The notes below the pieces were generated by a model. That model saw nothing but the letters and a program-made list of their open reading frames with translations. It searched no databases and was not told the origin of the DNA. A stretch of 64,000 bases of DNA from Opitutaceae bacterium (lineage in GTDB: Bacteria > Verrucomicrobiota > Verrucomicrobiia > Opitutales > Opitutaceae). The stretch is taken from the NCBI GenBank assembly GCA_028284235.1, contig JANQSC010000022.1:46772-110771 (forward strand), in the 5' to 3' direction. Shown in pieces: positions 45,230 to 56,572 of this stretch; the stretch's first letter is position 1, and every line of letters begins with the position of its first letter. The position numbers and the translations under genes are program-made.

Positions 45230-46738
45230 ATGGATACCCGCCCCTTACTCGTTCTTCTCCTCGCGCTCGCCCCGTTCGCCAGCGCCGCGGAACGCAATAT
45301 CATTTTCATCGTCACCGACGATCAAAGCCCCACTCTCGGCTGCTACGGCGACCCGGTGGCCCACTCGCCCGCGGTCGACGCGCTCGCCGCAGACGGCACG
45401 CTCTTCCATCGGGCCTACGCGACGACGGCAAGCTGCTCCGCGAGCCGCTCGGTGATTCTCTCCGGGCTCCACAACCACTTCAACGGCCAGTTCGGCCACC
45501 AGCACGCCTACCACAAATTCTCCAGCTTTCACAATGTCGTCTCGCTCTCGCTGCCGCGCGCCTTGAGCCGGGCCGGCTACCGAACCGGACAAATCGGCAA
45601 ATACCACGTCGCCCCGGAAGAGGTCTACCGATTCGACACCTACCTGAGAGGCAACGCCCGCAATGGCGTGCAAATGGCGAACGCCTCCAAGGACTTCATC
45701 ACCGCCAATGACGACCGCCCCTTCTTTCTCTACTTCGCCACCTCGGACCCGCACCGCGGCGGCGGCGAAGACGAGTCGTTTGACGGCACGCTCAAGCCCA
45801 ATTTCTTCGGGAACCTTCCCGACCGAGCGTCCTACGACGGCGTGGAAGAAGTCTTCTTCGATCCAGACGAAGTCCCCGTCCCCCCGTACCTGCCCGACAC
45901 GCCCGAGTCGCGCAGCGAACTCGCCCACTACTACCAGAGCTGCGCCCGGATCGATCGAGGAGTCGCCACCCTGGTCGAAATCCTAAAAGAGGCGGACCTG
46001 TACGACAAAACGCTCATCGTCTACACCGCCGACCACGGCATGGCCTTCGCCGGAGCCAAGACAACTGTATTTGAAGCAGGACTACACGTTCCTTTCATCG
46101 TTCGCAATCCGTACGAAAAGCAGCGAGGCGTCGAGTCGATGGCGATGATCAGCCACGCGGACATCGCCCCTTCGCTGCTGGATTTCGCCGGAGCGCTCGA
46201 TCGCGGGAAGAACCAGCCGAAAGACTTTCAGCCGTCCGACGAGTACTGGGCCGACAAGGACTACGTGAAAAAAGACAACCGCGGCCACCGTCCCTTCACC
46301 AGCTATCATGGAGAGTCCTGGATTCCCATCCTCGGCAAGCGAAACGCCACCCATCACGAAACCATGTTCGCGTCGCACACCTTCCACGAAATCACCATGT
46401 ACTACCCAATGCGCGCTGTATGGGACGGGAAATACAAGCTGATCTGGAATATCGCCTCCGGTCTTCCGTATCCATTCGCCAGCGACTTGTGGGCATCTTC
46501 GACCTGGCAAGCGCAGCTCGCGAAAGGAGACGACGCCCTCTACGGATATCTCGATGTCGGCTCCTACGTTAATCGCCCTCCATTCGAGCTCTACAACACC
46601 GCTGAAAACCGGTACGAAGAACGCAATCTCGCCGACAACCCCGAGTACGCGCGCGTTCTCGAGAAGATGAAGGCGAAACTAAAGGACTTCCAAACCGAGA
46701 CAAACGATCCCTGGATCAGCAAGTGGGAATACGAGTAA
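45230..46738 (+). CDS. N-sulfoglucosamine sulfohydrolase-like sulfatase
   Basis: A 502-aa type I sulfatase with a signal peptide (about 1-19). The formylglycine motif is C69-S-A-S-R73, and the metal-binding VTDDQSP is near the N-terminus. Segments HNHFNGQFGHQHAYHKFSSF, GQIGKYHVAPE, DDRPFFLYFATSDPHR and EITMYYPMRAVWDGKYKL line up with human sulfamidase (SGSH), so an N-sulfated or related glycan is the likely substrate. It acts in the periplasm or outside. A sulfatase-maturing enzyme is not in the window. ATG 45230 starts directly at the signal peptide. Confidence 0.9.
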   Translation: MDTRPLLVLLLALAPFASAAERNIIFIVTDDQSPTLGCYGDPVAHSPAVDALAADGTLFHRAYATTASCSASRSVILSGLHNHFNGQFGHQHAYHKFSSFHNVVSLSLPRALSRAGYRTGQIGKYHVAPEEVYRFDTYLRGNARNGVQMANASKDFITANDDRPFFLYFATSDPHRGGGEDESFDGTLKPNFFGNLPDRASYDGVEEVFFDPDEVPVPPYLPDTPESRSELAHYYQSCARIDRGVATLVEILKEADLYDKTLIVYTADHGMAFAGAKTTVFEAGLHVPFIVRNPYEKQRGVESMAMISHADIAPSLLDFAGALDRGKNQPKDFQPSDEYWADKDYVKKDNRGHRPFTSYHGESWIPILGKRNATHHETMFASHTFHEITMYYPMRAVWDGKYKLIWNIASGLPYPFASDLWASSTWQAQLAKGDDALYGYLDVGSYVNRPPFELYNTAENRYEERNLADNPEYARVLEKMKAKLKDFQTETNDPWISKWEYE

Positions 46739-46757
46739 ATTTCTAGCGGATAGGTTT

Positions 46758-47504
46758 TTAGGCGTAGGAGATTTTCCCTAAATCGCAGAAATGCTGCGGG
46801 GCCCATGGTCCGTTGAACGTGAAGAGCAAGTCCCCGCCCAGCCGCTCCCCCGCGTCGTATATCGAGTTTTCGAATACTTTGAGGCGCTCGCGATTCACCA
46901 GGCAATTGAAGGTCGCCACCTCTTTCTCGCGATACGAAATCCGGCTGCGGGCGATCTCCGCGCACCAAGGGCCAATGATCTCCTCGACCTGACTGGCGAA
47001 AATCTCCTTTTCCTTCTTCAAGGCATTTTCAAACCTCTCGCCTTTTCTCGCCCGATCACCTAAGTCGTAGAGAAGCCGCCCGTTCACGTACTTGGATTTC
47101 TCCTCCAACAATCGGGGATACTTCGCCACCATATAGTCAAACAAGTCGCCGGCGGCAAACCGGATGCTCACTTCCATCTCGACCTTGCGGAAAACCCGAT
47201 GCAACTCGTCGCGCAAGTGGTCATGGTTGGACTCGAGCACACGCTCGATAAAGGAGAGATTCTTGAGCGTCAGCCCAAACTCTAGCGGTATGATGCTCGC
47301 CTGGTCCATCAAAGCCCGAATCACCTGCTGGTGCGCGAAAATGTCCTTCCCACGCACTTCCAGCCGATCATAGCCGTAATTGCTCACGATCGCCGACGTT
47401 TCGCCAAATGTCACCAGGAACAAACTACGTTCGTCCACGCCCCGGATGCCATCCAAGTCGTGCGGCGCGTCCGCCAACGTAAATCCGTAAAGGTAGATAC
47501 TCAT
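46758..47504 (-). CDS. Orphan GvpL/GvpF-family protein
   Basis: A 248-aa protein. It starts SIYLYGFTLADAP and contains HQQVIRALMDQASIIPLEFG, EVSIRFAAGD and the C-terminal FNGPWAPQHF, matching the GvpL/GvpF family of gas-vesicle assembly proteins. No gvpA or other gas-vesicle gene lies within the window, so the gene stands alone and a gas-vesicle role is doubtful. It is convergent with the sulfatase (19 bp between stops). Its own upstream region is 342 bp. Orphan family members with other roles are possible. Confidence 0.8.
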   Translation of the reverse strand: MSIYLYGFTLADAPHDLDGIRGVDERSLFLVTFGETSAIVSNYGYDRLEVRGKDIFAHQQVIRALMDQASIIPLEFGLTLKNLSFIERVLESNHDHLRDELHRVFRKVEMEVSIRFAAGDLFDYMVAKYPRLLEEKSKYVNGRLLYDLGDRARKGERFENALKKEKEIFASQVEEIIGPWCAEIARSRISYREKEVATFNCLVNRERLKVFENSIYDAGERLGGDLLFTFNGPWAPQHFCDLGKISYA

Positions 47505-47846
47505 AAGTGGGACCGCGATTGGGCCGTTTTAAAAACAGGGAACACAATCAACGCGAATGGCGGAAATCGTCCGTGAATCCACTGATTGCGTCAATATTCC
47601 ACCCGAGCTACGCAAACAGAACAGGGAATCCCCCACGCCTGTTGAAGGAAAGCGACCCGCGCTGCTACCTAAGAGACTGACAAACACATTCCAGCCAGCA
47701 AGCGAACGATCCTATTCAGTCCTTCCAAGTCAAGTTCAGCGGCGAATTGCGCTGTCGCTGTAAAACTGATACTTTTCATTCGCCAATTCTCGTTCGCTCG
47801 ACAAGCATGCGAAATCTCGCAACCTTGCCATCCCCCTACCCCTTTT
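47505..47846. other. 342-bp divergent intergenic region
   Basis: It separates the GvpL/F gene from the SDR gene. It is less GC-rich than its neighbours. No RNA gene, riboswitch or clear repeat is visible. It should hold promoters for both genes, but no convincing -35/-10 pair was found. Confidence 0.5.
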
Positions 47847-48581
47847 ATGCAATCCCTCGAAAACAAAACCGTCCTCGTCATCGGCGGTGGCAGCGGAATT
47901 GGCCTCGCCATCGGAGAAGCCTTCGCCCGCGAGGGCTCGAAAGTCGTTCTGTCGAGCCGAAGCGAAACCAGTCTCGCCACCGCTAGACAAACCTCCGAAG
48001 CGAGCGCGAACATTCTCACTTGTCCTGCCGATGCGACCAATCGCGAGCAGATCGCCGCCCTGCTCGCCTACACCGAGGAAAACGTCGGACCCGTCGATAT
48101 TCTCGTCTACAGCGCCGGTGTCAACGTGCCCAAACGATTCCTCGAGGACCACGACGACGACGCCTTCGACGACGTCATGAACATCAACGCAACCGGATTC
48201 TACAACAGCCTCAAAGCCGTCCTCCCCGGCATGCGCTCCCGCCAATCCGGTCTCGTTCTAAACGTCATTTCTGTCGCAGGCCTCCGCAACATGAAACTCG
48301 CCGGGGCCTCCTACTGCGCATCGAAGTTTGCCCAGTCCTCGCTCGGCCGCTACGCCAATCTGGAAACCCTGGAAGAAGGCGTGTCCATCACCAATATCTA
48401 TCCGGGCGAAACGAATACGCCGCTCGTCGACAAGCGCCCAACCCCGCCTCCACCCGAGCAACGGGCGAAGATGATTCAGCCCGAAGACGTCGCCGCCATG
48501 GCCATCGCCATCGCCAAACTCCCCTCCCGGGCAACCGTCCCCGAAGTCGTCATCACCCCGCGACACATGCCGATCAACTAA
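47847..48581 (+). CDS. Short-chain dehydrogenase/reductase
   Basis: A 244-aa classical SDR. The cofactor motif is GGGSGIGLAIG (about 13-23) and the structural motif SAGVN. The active site is S142, Y156 and K160 in ASYCASK. It is a cytoplasmic NAD(P)-dependent oxidoreductase. It lies 10 nt before a gluconate-type transporter, so a sugar acid or its keto form is a plausible substrate. That is inference from position only. Confidence 0.88.
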   Translation: MQSLENKTVLVIGGGSGIGLAIGEAFAREGSKVVLSSRSETSLATARQTSEASANILTCPADATNREQIAALLAYTEENVGPVDILVYSAGVNVPKRFLEDHDDDAFDDVMNINATGFYNSLKAVLPGMRSRQSGLVLNVISVAGLRNMKLAGASYCASKFAQSSLGRYANLETLEEGVSITNIYPGETNTPLVDKRPTPPPPEQRAKMIQPEDVAAMAIAIAKLPSRATVPEVVITPRHMPIN

Positions 48582-48591
48582 CTCGTCTTCC

Positions 48592-49965
48592 ATGGATCTC
48601 TATCCGCTCCTCGTTCTCGCCGTCGGCGTGTCCGTCGTCATTGGCCTCATCCTCGGCCTGCGGCTCAACGCCTTTATCGCCCTCATCACCGCCGCCTTTG
48701 TCGTGAGTTTCATGGCTCCCGGCGACCCCGCCGAAAAGGTCGCTCGAGTCGGGGCGGCGTTCGGCTCCGTCGCAGGAGCTATTGGCATCGTCATCGCCCT
48801 CGCCGCCGTCATCGGCTGGTGTCTGATGGAAAGCGGGGCCGCCCGACGCATCGTCGACAGCCTTACCAACGCCCTCGGGGAGAAACGCGCCCCAGCCGCT
48901 CTGATGTCGAGCGGGTTCGCCCTGTCCGTCCCCGTCTTTTTCGACACGGTCTTCTACCTCGTCATTCCCGTCATTCGATCGCTCTGGCGGCAAAAGCGGA
49001 AAAACTACGTCCTCTTCCTCACCGCAGTCGTCGCCGGCGGCGCCGTGACCCACTCCATGGTCCCCCCCACTCCCGGTCCTCTGTTCATGGCCAACGAGCT
49101 CGGCGTCGACCTCGGGGCGATGATGCTCTTCGGCACTCTCGTAGGAATCCCCATGGCCCTCGTCGGACTCCGCGTCTGCCATTGGCTCGACAAGAAAAAC
49201 CCCATCGAAATGCGTCCCTATCCGGGCGAAGAAACCGACGCCCCAGAAGAAGACGCCGACCTTCAACTACCTCCGCTCTCGATCTCGCTGCTCCCCATCG
49301 TTCTGCCTGTAATTCTCATATCCGCCAACACGATCGCTGTAGCCTCGTTCGGCCAAAGCGACGGCAGTGCGCTCCGAAGCGTCGTCTCCACTCTCGGAAA
49401 TCCGAGCGCCGCCCTGCTCATTTCCGCCGCGATTTCCTTGTACATCGTATCCAAATATAAAGGACGTTCTCTGGCGGAACTCGGAGCTGGCGCCGAGCAC
49501 GCCCTCACCAGCGGCGGACTCGTCATTCTCATCACCGCCGCCGGCGGCTCCTTCGGGGCGATGCTGCGCGAAGCCGGAATTAAGGACAGTTTCGCCGCGT
49601 TGCTAGGTTCCGCTGAATCTGTATCCACTATTGCCACACTCCTATCCGCCGCCGGCATCGCCTCGCTCATCAAATTCGCCCAGGGTTCCGGAACGGTTGC
49701 CATGATCACCACCGCCTCTCTATTCGGGGCGATGGGATTTACGGGCGACACGCTCGCCTTCCATCCCGCCTACCTGGCCTGCGCGATCGGCAGCGGATCG
49801 CTGATCGGCGACTGGATGAACAACAGCGGTTTCTGGATCTTCGCCAAGATGGGTGTCCTTTCCCCCAAGGAAACCCTGCGCACGTGGACTGTGCTCACCG
49901 CTTCGCTCGGCGCCACAGGCATCGCGGTCACCCTGCTCGCCGCCCTCGTCGTCCCCCTGGGATAG
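48592..49965 (+). CDS. GntP-family gluconate/sugar-acid permease
   Basis: A 457-aa transporter with about twelve hydrophobic segments. AVVAGGAVTHSMVPPTPGPL is the GntP signature, and the C-terminal FHPAYLACAIGSGSLIGDWM is also typical. It imports gluconate, idonate or related acids by proton symport. It forms a two-gene operon with the SDR upstream and is convergent with the DUF1552 gene, 7 bp between stops. Confidence 0.92.
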   Translation: MDLYPLLVLAVGVSVVIGLILGLRLNAFIALITAAFVVSFMAPGDPAEKVARVGAAFGSVAGAIGIVIALAAVIGWCLMESGAARRIVDSLTNALGEKRAPAALMSSGFALSVPVFFDTVFYLVIPVIRSLWRQKRKNYVLFLTAVVAGGAVTHSMVPPTPGPLFMANELGVDLGAMMLFGTLVGIPMALVGLRVCHWLDKKNPIEMRPYPGEETDAPEEDADLQLPPLSISLLPIVLPVILISANTIAVASFGQSDGSALRSVVSTLGNPSAALLISAAISLYIVSKYKGRSLAELGAGAEHALTSGGLVILITAAGGSFGAMLREAGIKDSFAALLGSAESVSTIATLLSAAGIASLIKFAQGSGTVAMITTASLFGAMGFTGDTLAFHPAYLACAIGSGSLIGDWMNNSGFWIFAKMGVLSPKETLRTWTVLTASLGATGIAVTLLAALVVPLG

Positions 49966-49972
49966 CGACCCG

Positions 49973-51331
<1,359 letters not shown>

Positions 51332-51338
51332 GGCAAAT

Positions 51339-54300
51339 TCAAGGGGTCATCGCTACGCTGGCAGAATCGAGCGCGGGGCCGCGCTGGTTTCGAAACTGAT
51401 CGCTGCTCACGATCAGGGCGACGAGGGTTGAGAATCGATTGTCAGCATCGAGCGACTCCAGCATTTTGTCGATCAACAAACGATCCGAGGCCAACTCGCT
51501 CCGCCCCAGCGCGTAGCCGAGGAGCTTGCGACACAAGTTGCGGCGATACAGGGCGCGCTCGCCTCGCAGATAGTCTTCTAGTCCCTGATATCCAATGATT
51601 TCCGTTCCATCGTCCAAAACTCCCGTCGTGTCGATTCGCCCTCCGTCCGCATAGGCGTCGCGCCATTGCCCGACCGGGTCAAACTGCTCCAAGGCGAATC
51701 CGAGCGGATCGATCTTGCGGTGGCAATTCACGCAGGACGCGTCGCTTCGATGGGCCTCTAGCCGCTCGCGCACCGTTTTTCCGTCCGACAGAACTTCTTC
51801 GGCCGGAATCGAGCCCGCGTCCGCCGGAGGGGGCGGAGTCGGCGTGCCGAGCACGCGCCGCAGTATCCAATCGCCCCGCTTGACCGCGCTCGTGCGCAGC
51901 GGAGCCGACGTCACCGCCAGCACCGATCCCAAACGAAGCAAGCCGCCGCGCTGGTAGTCCCGTACGCTCTCCATTCGAGCCCATTCGCCGTCGGCTTCCG
52001 ATCGCGACTCGAACGGGATCCCATAGTGATCCGCCAAACGCTCGTTCAAGAAGGTATAGTCTGCAAACAGCATGTCGTCCACCGGACGGTCCTCGACGAT
52101 TAGGCTTTCGAAAAAGCGGATAGACTCCTCGTACAGGGAGCTCTTTAGCTCGTCGTCGAAGAACGCAAACCGACTCGAATCGATACCCGTGTATCCATCG
52201 AATCGATAAAAACCGAACCACTGCCCGAAGAATTCGGTCGCCAACCGGCGGGATCTCGGGTCCTTCAACATGCGGTTCGCCTGCTGCGTTAGTTGGTCCG
52301 GATTCGAAAGCTCGCCCCGCTCCGCCGCCGCCAGCAAGGTCGCATCCGGCTTGGAGGACCACAGAAAATAGCTCAAGCGACTCGCGAGCTGATAGTCGGT
52401 CAAAGCGACAATCGGAGTGTCGCCACTCGGGCGCTCAATCCGGTAGAGAAACTCGGGAGCAACCAGAACCCGAGTCAAGGTCGCGCGAACGGAATCCGCA
52501 TGTGCCAGCGCTTTTTCGGTCCGCAGTCGAGAATAGAACGCCGCCAAGCGATCGATGTCATTCTCGCGCAAGGGACGCCTCCACGCCCGCTCCGCGAACT
52601 CGAAAACCTCTTCGAGATGACCCTTTTCCGCATCTCGCAGCCTTTCTTGGTGCGACGCGTAGTCCGCGACGATGGACGCGACGATTTCCTGTTCAGGGGA
52701 ATTCAAACCACGCGCCCAATCCGCGCTGGCGGCCGAGACCTGATTCCCAGGAATCTCGAACGCGTACTTTTTGCTCGAGAAACGAAAAATCGTATCGTGG
52801 TAGTCGAACGCGGTGAGCAAGTCCGTCCAAGCCTGATCGAGAGCGGTCGCCGTTTCTGTATCCAAAATAGTATTGCTGAGAAACGCGTCGTCGCGATGGT
52901 ACTTCACCGCCGTATGGAAGTAGTTCCGCTCTGCCGTGTTGTAGGTGTTGTCAAAGGGCTCCGGAATCCAATCGCGATCGGAAGGCGTCGCTTCCCGATG
53001 CGATACTTGCGGCAGCGTTCGGGCGAACGAGCGGATTCCCAAGGACCACTCCTCGAGCTGAGGGCTATTCGGGTTCGACAGCAAAGCTGACGCCGCTCCC
53101 GTCGAAGCGATCGTCTCGCCCTCGCTAGCGCCATCGGTCACCTCCACCCGAGTGAGACAGTCGTCGCCCATCTCCATATCCAAAACTGCGTCCACGAGAA
53201 AGCGCATTCTGGATACCGAATACGGCACGTTTACTCGAATTGGAATCGTCCCCCCTCCGTTGCTGACGAAATCGTCGGGATCCACCCGGGCCCCTTCCAG
53301 TCCCACTCCGAACCGGAGTCTCCGCGCGGTTTCCGTGACGACGAGTTCCCGCAACGGTCGATCGATCGTTTCTTCCTCTCCCTTGCGCAAGATTTGCATG
53401 CGCGGATTCTTCCAAACGACCGCCGGCCTCGAACTCGCCTCGGCGTCGGGGAGCTTGACCCGAATCTCGAATTCCAGCGGTCCCGATCGGTTCCCCAAAT
53501 TCATGCCGACGCTGAACGAATGCGTGTCGTTCGCGACAAAGGGATCGTCGGTTAAAACTGGATACTCTTCGTCGTCCTGAGATCCCGCCGCCAGTGTCTT
53601 TTGCCAATCGAGCAAATACTGGTAGAGCGCAGTGCATTCTTCGCGTATTTGAGAATAGGATACATCTCCGATAGACTCGGGCTCGGGAATGCGATTCCAC
53701 GCGTCCACAATCGAACGAGTAGGAAAACTTGGATTCGCCTGGTCGAGCGTCTCCCAGAGGTTTTTCAAAAAGGTCGCCGATATCCCTTCCTCGGCCGCCA
53801 GAGTCTCCAGCCCGATCTCTCCCAAACCCAGTTCGAACCGGTGACGGAACTTCCAAGCGGCGAAAAACCCCCTCTCGTACATCTCCACGCCGTAGGCCAG
53901 CGCTCCTTCCCCCGCGCCAGTGCGGAAACCGTGTTCGCGGTAGATCGCTCGAATTCGATTGATGGCCGAAAGCTCTTGCCCGGTCATTCCCGGATCCTCG
54001 TAAAACTGCAAGGGCCCCGCCCCGACAACCGCGTGGGATGCCACACGCTTGGCGACCGCCAGATACCGCTCGAGCGTGGAGTCCTGCATGAACTGGACCG
54101 TTCCGACGTTGGAGAAGCCCTCCCCGCCTACCGCCTCTTCCGGAAACTCGCCGGCCAAATCCAAGTCCAATCCGGTGAGATCGCGAATCGTGTACGCGTA
54201 CTCCGCGCTAGTGAGTCGACGCAGGCGCACCTCGCCCGGATCGCCCGCGTGGGCGTTCATGTACGCTTCGAGCGAACTCCCAATCGTCTCGATTGCCATC

Positions 54301-54632
54301 GAACGCTCCCGCTCGGAAGGCTGATTCGATTCCTCGGGTGGCGGCATGTCCTCGAACTCGAGCATCTCCGCAACCAGCTCCCAAGTCCGGAACTGCTCGA
54401 TAATCGAGCTGCTTTCCACCAGCGCTTTTAAATCCAAGTCCCCCTTGATTTTCTCGCCGCCGTGACATTCCACGCAGTAAGTTTCTAGCAAAGGGAACAC
54501 GTCCGACTCCCATTTCTCCGCGGAAAACCCGGATTCCTCCGCTTCCGTCGTCGCAAAGGAAACCAAAACAGCGGGGACCGCGAGGGCGCGGAACCAGCTT
54601 GATGGGAAAATCCGTTGGGGTAGCACTGACAT
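51339..54632 (-). CDS. Secreted PSCyt/DUF1587-1595-1592-1588-1585 protein
   Basis: A 1097-aa protein with a signal peptide (about 1-30). A planctomycete-type cytochrome c motif is at C53-V-E-C56-H57. DUF1587 follows ([20 protein letters not shown]). An insertion of about 400 residues, likely a carbohydrate-binding-like beta region, comes next. Then DUF1595 ([15 protein letters not shown]), DUF1592 ([26 protein letters not shown]), DUF1588 ([20 protein letters not shown], second haem-like CVNCH) and DUF1585 at the end. The family may transfer electrons during polymer degradation outside the cell, but this has not been shown. ATG 54632 starts at the signal. Confidence 0.9.
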   Translation of the reverse strand: MSVLPQRIFPSSWFRALAVPAVLVSFATTEAEESGFSAEKWESDVFPLLETYCVECHGGEKIKGDLDLKALVESSSIIEQFRTWELVAEMLEFEDMPPPEESNQPSERERSMAIETIGSSLEAYMNAHAGDPGEVRLRRLTSAEYAYTIRDLTGLDLDLAGEFPEEAVGGEGFSNVGTVQFMQDSTLERYLAVAKRVASHAVVGAGPLQFYEDPGMTGQELSAINRIRAIYREHGFRTGAGEGALAYGVEMYERGFFAAWKFRHRFELGLGEIGLETLAAEEGISATFLKNLWETLDQANPSFPTRSIVDAWNRIPEPESIGDVSYSQIREECTALYQYLLDWQKTLAAGSQDDEEYPVLTDDPFVANDTHSFSVGMNLGNRSGPLEFEIRVKLPDAEASSRPAVVWKNPRMQILRKGEEETIDRPLRELVVTETARRLRFGVGLEGARVDPDDFVSNGGGTIPIRVNVPYSVSRMRFLVDAVLDMEMGDDCLTRVEVTDGASEGETIASTGAASALLSNPNSPQLEEWSLGIRSFARTLPQVSHREATPSDRDWIPEPFDNTYNTAERNYFHTAVKYHRDDAFLSNTILDTETATALDQAWTDLLTAFDYHDTIFRFSSKKYAFEIPGNQVSAASADWARGLNSPEQEIVASIVADYASHQERLRDAEKGHLEEVFEFAERAWRRPLRENDIDRLAAFYSRLRTEKALAHADSVRATLTRVLVAPEFLYRIERPSGDTPIVALTDYQLASRLSYFLWSSKPDATLLAAAERGELSNPDQLTQQANRMLKDPRSRRLATEFFGQWFGFYRFDGYTGIDSSRFAFFDDELKSSLYEESIRFFESLIVEDRPVDDMLFADYTFLNERLADHYGIPFESRSEADGEWARMESVRDYQRGGLLRLGSVLAVTSAPLRTSAVKRGDWILRRVLGTPTPPPPADAGSIPAEEVLSDGKTVRERLEAHRSDASCVNCHRKIDPLGFALEQFDPVGQWRDAYADGGRIDTTGVLDDGTEIIGYQGLEDYLRGERALYRRNLCRKLLGYALGRSELASDRLLIDKMLESLDADNRFSTLVALIVSSDQFRNQRGPALDSASVAMTP

Positions 54633-54821
54633 GGCAGCCGAATTCAGATTGGGGGCGATCGACAATCTGCGCCAAGAGGGAGAGAAAATCAAATCGCAAA
54701 GTCCGGGCGCCTATCGACGCTTGCCAGGCTCTCGCGCCGCCTCCTTTGGGCAATCGCGCACTCGGGTTACCGTAAGACTGGCGCCGCTGGAGATCTGCCG
54801 CCGAGCGGTCCGCGCACCTGC

Positions 54822-55889
54822 CTACCCGACGCGACGCTCTGACCAGTCGAGGCAAATCCGATTGTTCCGCGCCTCTTCTTCCAGAACGCGCTCGAACGAC
54901 TTTCCACTCACCCGCGGCGGCGGATACTTGGGGGAACTCGCGTCGACCCAACCCAAGGTCCGCTGCAAATCCGCCTCCCTGCGCTCCGCGAACACCGCCC
55001 AATAACCGTCCGTCCGGCACGGAACCGAAAGCGGGTCGCGCGTGGCCATCTCTATATGAAAGCAAGCGGCTGGATTCGCCCGTGCCAGAGTTCGGACAAT
55101 TCTCTCCAAGGCGAGCGATCCCGTTCCGAATGGAACTTCGCTCAGCAAAAATCCATCGTCGCTCGGCTGGACGGCCATGTCCTTGAGATGGACGCTCGCG
55201 ACGAACGGCGCCAACGCGTCCACCACCGCGTCGGGATCTTCGCACAAGGCGATGTTGTTGCCCGTATCGACCAAAACCCCCAACCACTCGCTGTCGAAAC
55301 GACGCACGATCTCGAGCTGCTCGAAAACAAGAAAGTCCTTGTGGTTTTCCCATGCGAGCCGGACGCGATGCTTGCGCGCCAACGGCTCAGCGATCTGCAG
55401 CCGCCGAATCGCCTCCACCTTAAATGCGTCGAACTCCACCAACGACTTGAATACTTCGTAACGCCTACCGCCCAAAGTAACCACCCGAGCCACCGTCGCT
55501 CCTGCCTCCCGGGCGAGCGACAACTCCGATTCGAAGGCGGCGATGTCACTCGCTTCGCGCGGCAGCCGCACGTCGGCCTCGAAGTAGCCACTCGTATCTT
55601 CCACCCGCTCGCGAATGGTCCGAGCGCCCGCGTCCGACAATGATCGGACCGAAGTCTGCACCCCGTCGCCGCCCAAACGACGAACGTATTCGTAAAAGCC
55701 CAACGCGTCGGAAAACTCCGCCCGAGCATGGCCGTTCCGCGCCGCCTGCCAATGCGACCTGCAAGCGAAATTGCACAACCCGACCCGCGGGGGAACGGGC
55801 AGCAACGAATCCTCGCCCCAGAGGGCTCGGGCCCCTGCCAATGCAGACGCGACCGCCAAAAACTGGCGGCGATTAACTAAGGGGCTCAT
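54822..55889 (-). CDS. Xylose-isomerase-like TIM-barrel protein, Tat leader
   Basis: A 355-aa protein with a twin-arginine leader (NRRQFLAVASALAGARALWG). The body is an AP-endonuclease-2 type TIM barrel, with WENHKDF, VLVDTGNN and ASVHLKDM holding the usual metal-binding E, D, H and E residues. Secreted members of this family are common in Verrucomicrobia and are often sugar isomerases or epimerases; the substrate is unknown. ATG 55889 is used since it starts at the leader. It lies 189 nt upstream of the large cytochrome-like gene on the same strand. Confidence 0.85.
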   Translation of the reverse strand: MSPLVNRRQFLAVASALAGARALWGEDSLLPVPPRVGLCNFACRSHWQAARNGHARAEFSDALGFYEYVRRLGGDGVQTSVRSLSDAGARTIRERVEDTSGYFEADVRLPREASDIAAFESELSLAREAGATVARVVTLGGRRYEVFKSLVEFDAFKVEAIRRLQIAEPLARKHRVRLAWENHKDFLVFEQLEIVRRFDSEWLGVLVDTGNNIALCEDPDAVVDALAPFVASVHLKDMAVQPSDDGFLLSEVPFGTGSLALERIVRTLARANPAACFHIEMATRDPLSVPCRTDGYWAVFAERREADLQRTLGWVDASSPKYPPPRVSGKSFERVLEEEARNNRICLDWSERRVG

Positions 55890-55950
55890 CAACCCACTCT
55901 TGCAGCGATAAACGCCCAACGCAACGGACAAGCGCGAGCGGAGTCCGAAA

Positions 55951-55988
55951 ATAGGACCTATAGGTCCTATAGGACTTATAAGTCCTAT
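55951..55988. repeat. Twin 20-bp perfect palindromes
   Basis: ATAGGACCTATAGGTCCTAT (55951-55970) and ATAGGACTTATAAGTCCTAT (55969-55988) are each self-complementary and overlap by two bases. They lie between the TIM-barrel gene start and the GIY-YIG element. Confidence 0.9.
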
Positions 55989-56027
55989 CCCCCAAGGCCA
56001 ATCCTCAGGTCCGGCTACGCCAAAAAG

Positions 56028-56279
56028 CTAGAAATGCCGTTTCGCAAACGCTCGACCCGAATGAGATTTCAAGTATCGCTCGAAAGCCACCGCTTTCTCT
56101 TTGTCCACAAAAGAAATAGCTATTTTCACACGCCAAGGACGATTTCTCGAAGTATGCGGCACCTCGCCCCGATTGTGCTTGGCCAATCTGCTCTTCAAAT
56201 CCTGCGTTATACCAACGTAGAACGCTCGCCGAGGGCCAATACTCTCCAGTATGTAGACGTAATAATACTGCGCTGGCAT
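56028..56279 (-). CDS. GIY-YIG nuclease domain protein
   Basis: An 83-aa single-domain GIY-YIG protein. It starts PAQYYYVYILES (GIY-like strand), has FYVGITQDLKSRLAKHNRGE (YIG-like YVG and the conserved R), and ends with the metal-binding E of AFERYLKSHSG. All catalytic positions appear intact. It belongs to the small UvrC-like GIY-YIG group, whose role is unknown. The gene lies between direct repeats of AGGTCCGGCTACGCC (56007 and 56312), and its first 18 codons are repeated in decayed form upstream. Confidence 0.88.
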   Translation of the reverse strand: MPAQYYYVYILESIGPRRAFYVGITQDLKSRLAKHNRGEVPHTSRNRPWRVKIAISFVDKEKAVAFERYLKSHSGRAFAKRHF

Positions 56280-56526
56280 GCCGAGGCGAAGTTCGAGTGG
56301 ATTACAAGAGAAGGTCCGGCTACGCCCAGGGGCCGATGCTTTTCAAAACAGAGACGTAATTGAACAGTACTGGCATGCCGAGGCGAAGTTCGAGTGGATT
56401 ACAAGAGAAGGTCCGGCTACGCCCAAGGGCCGATGCTTTTCAAAACAGAGACGTAATTGAACAGTACTGGCATGCCGAGGCGAAGTTCGAGTGGATTACA
56501 AGAGAAGGTCCGGCTACGCCCAGGGG
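56273..56526. repeat. 97-bp tandem repeats derived from GIY-YIG 5' end
   Basis: Units 56273-56369 and 56370-56466 are nearly identical, and a partial third copy runs 56467 to about 56526. Each has CTGGCATGCCGAGGCGAAGT at one end and AGGTCCGGCTACGCC inside (56312, 56409, 56506). Read on the minus strand each unit encodes MPVLFNYVSVLKSIGPWA and stops. This matches MPAQYYYVYILESIGPRR of the intact gene. Confidence 0.9.
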
Positions 56527-56572
56527 CTTCGCCGCGACAGTCTTCGTTCTTCGCAGGGCTTCGAACGAAGAC

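Noticed and set aside
56273..56526. CRISPR array
   Set aside because: The units are 97 bp with no unique spacers and derive from the GIY-YIG gene; no cas gene is present.
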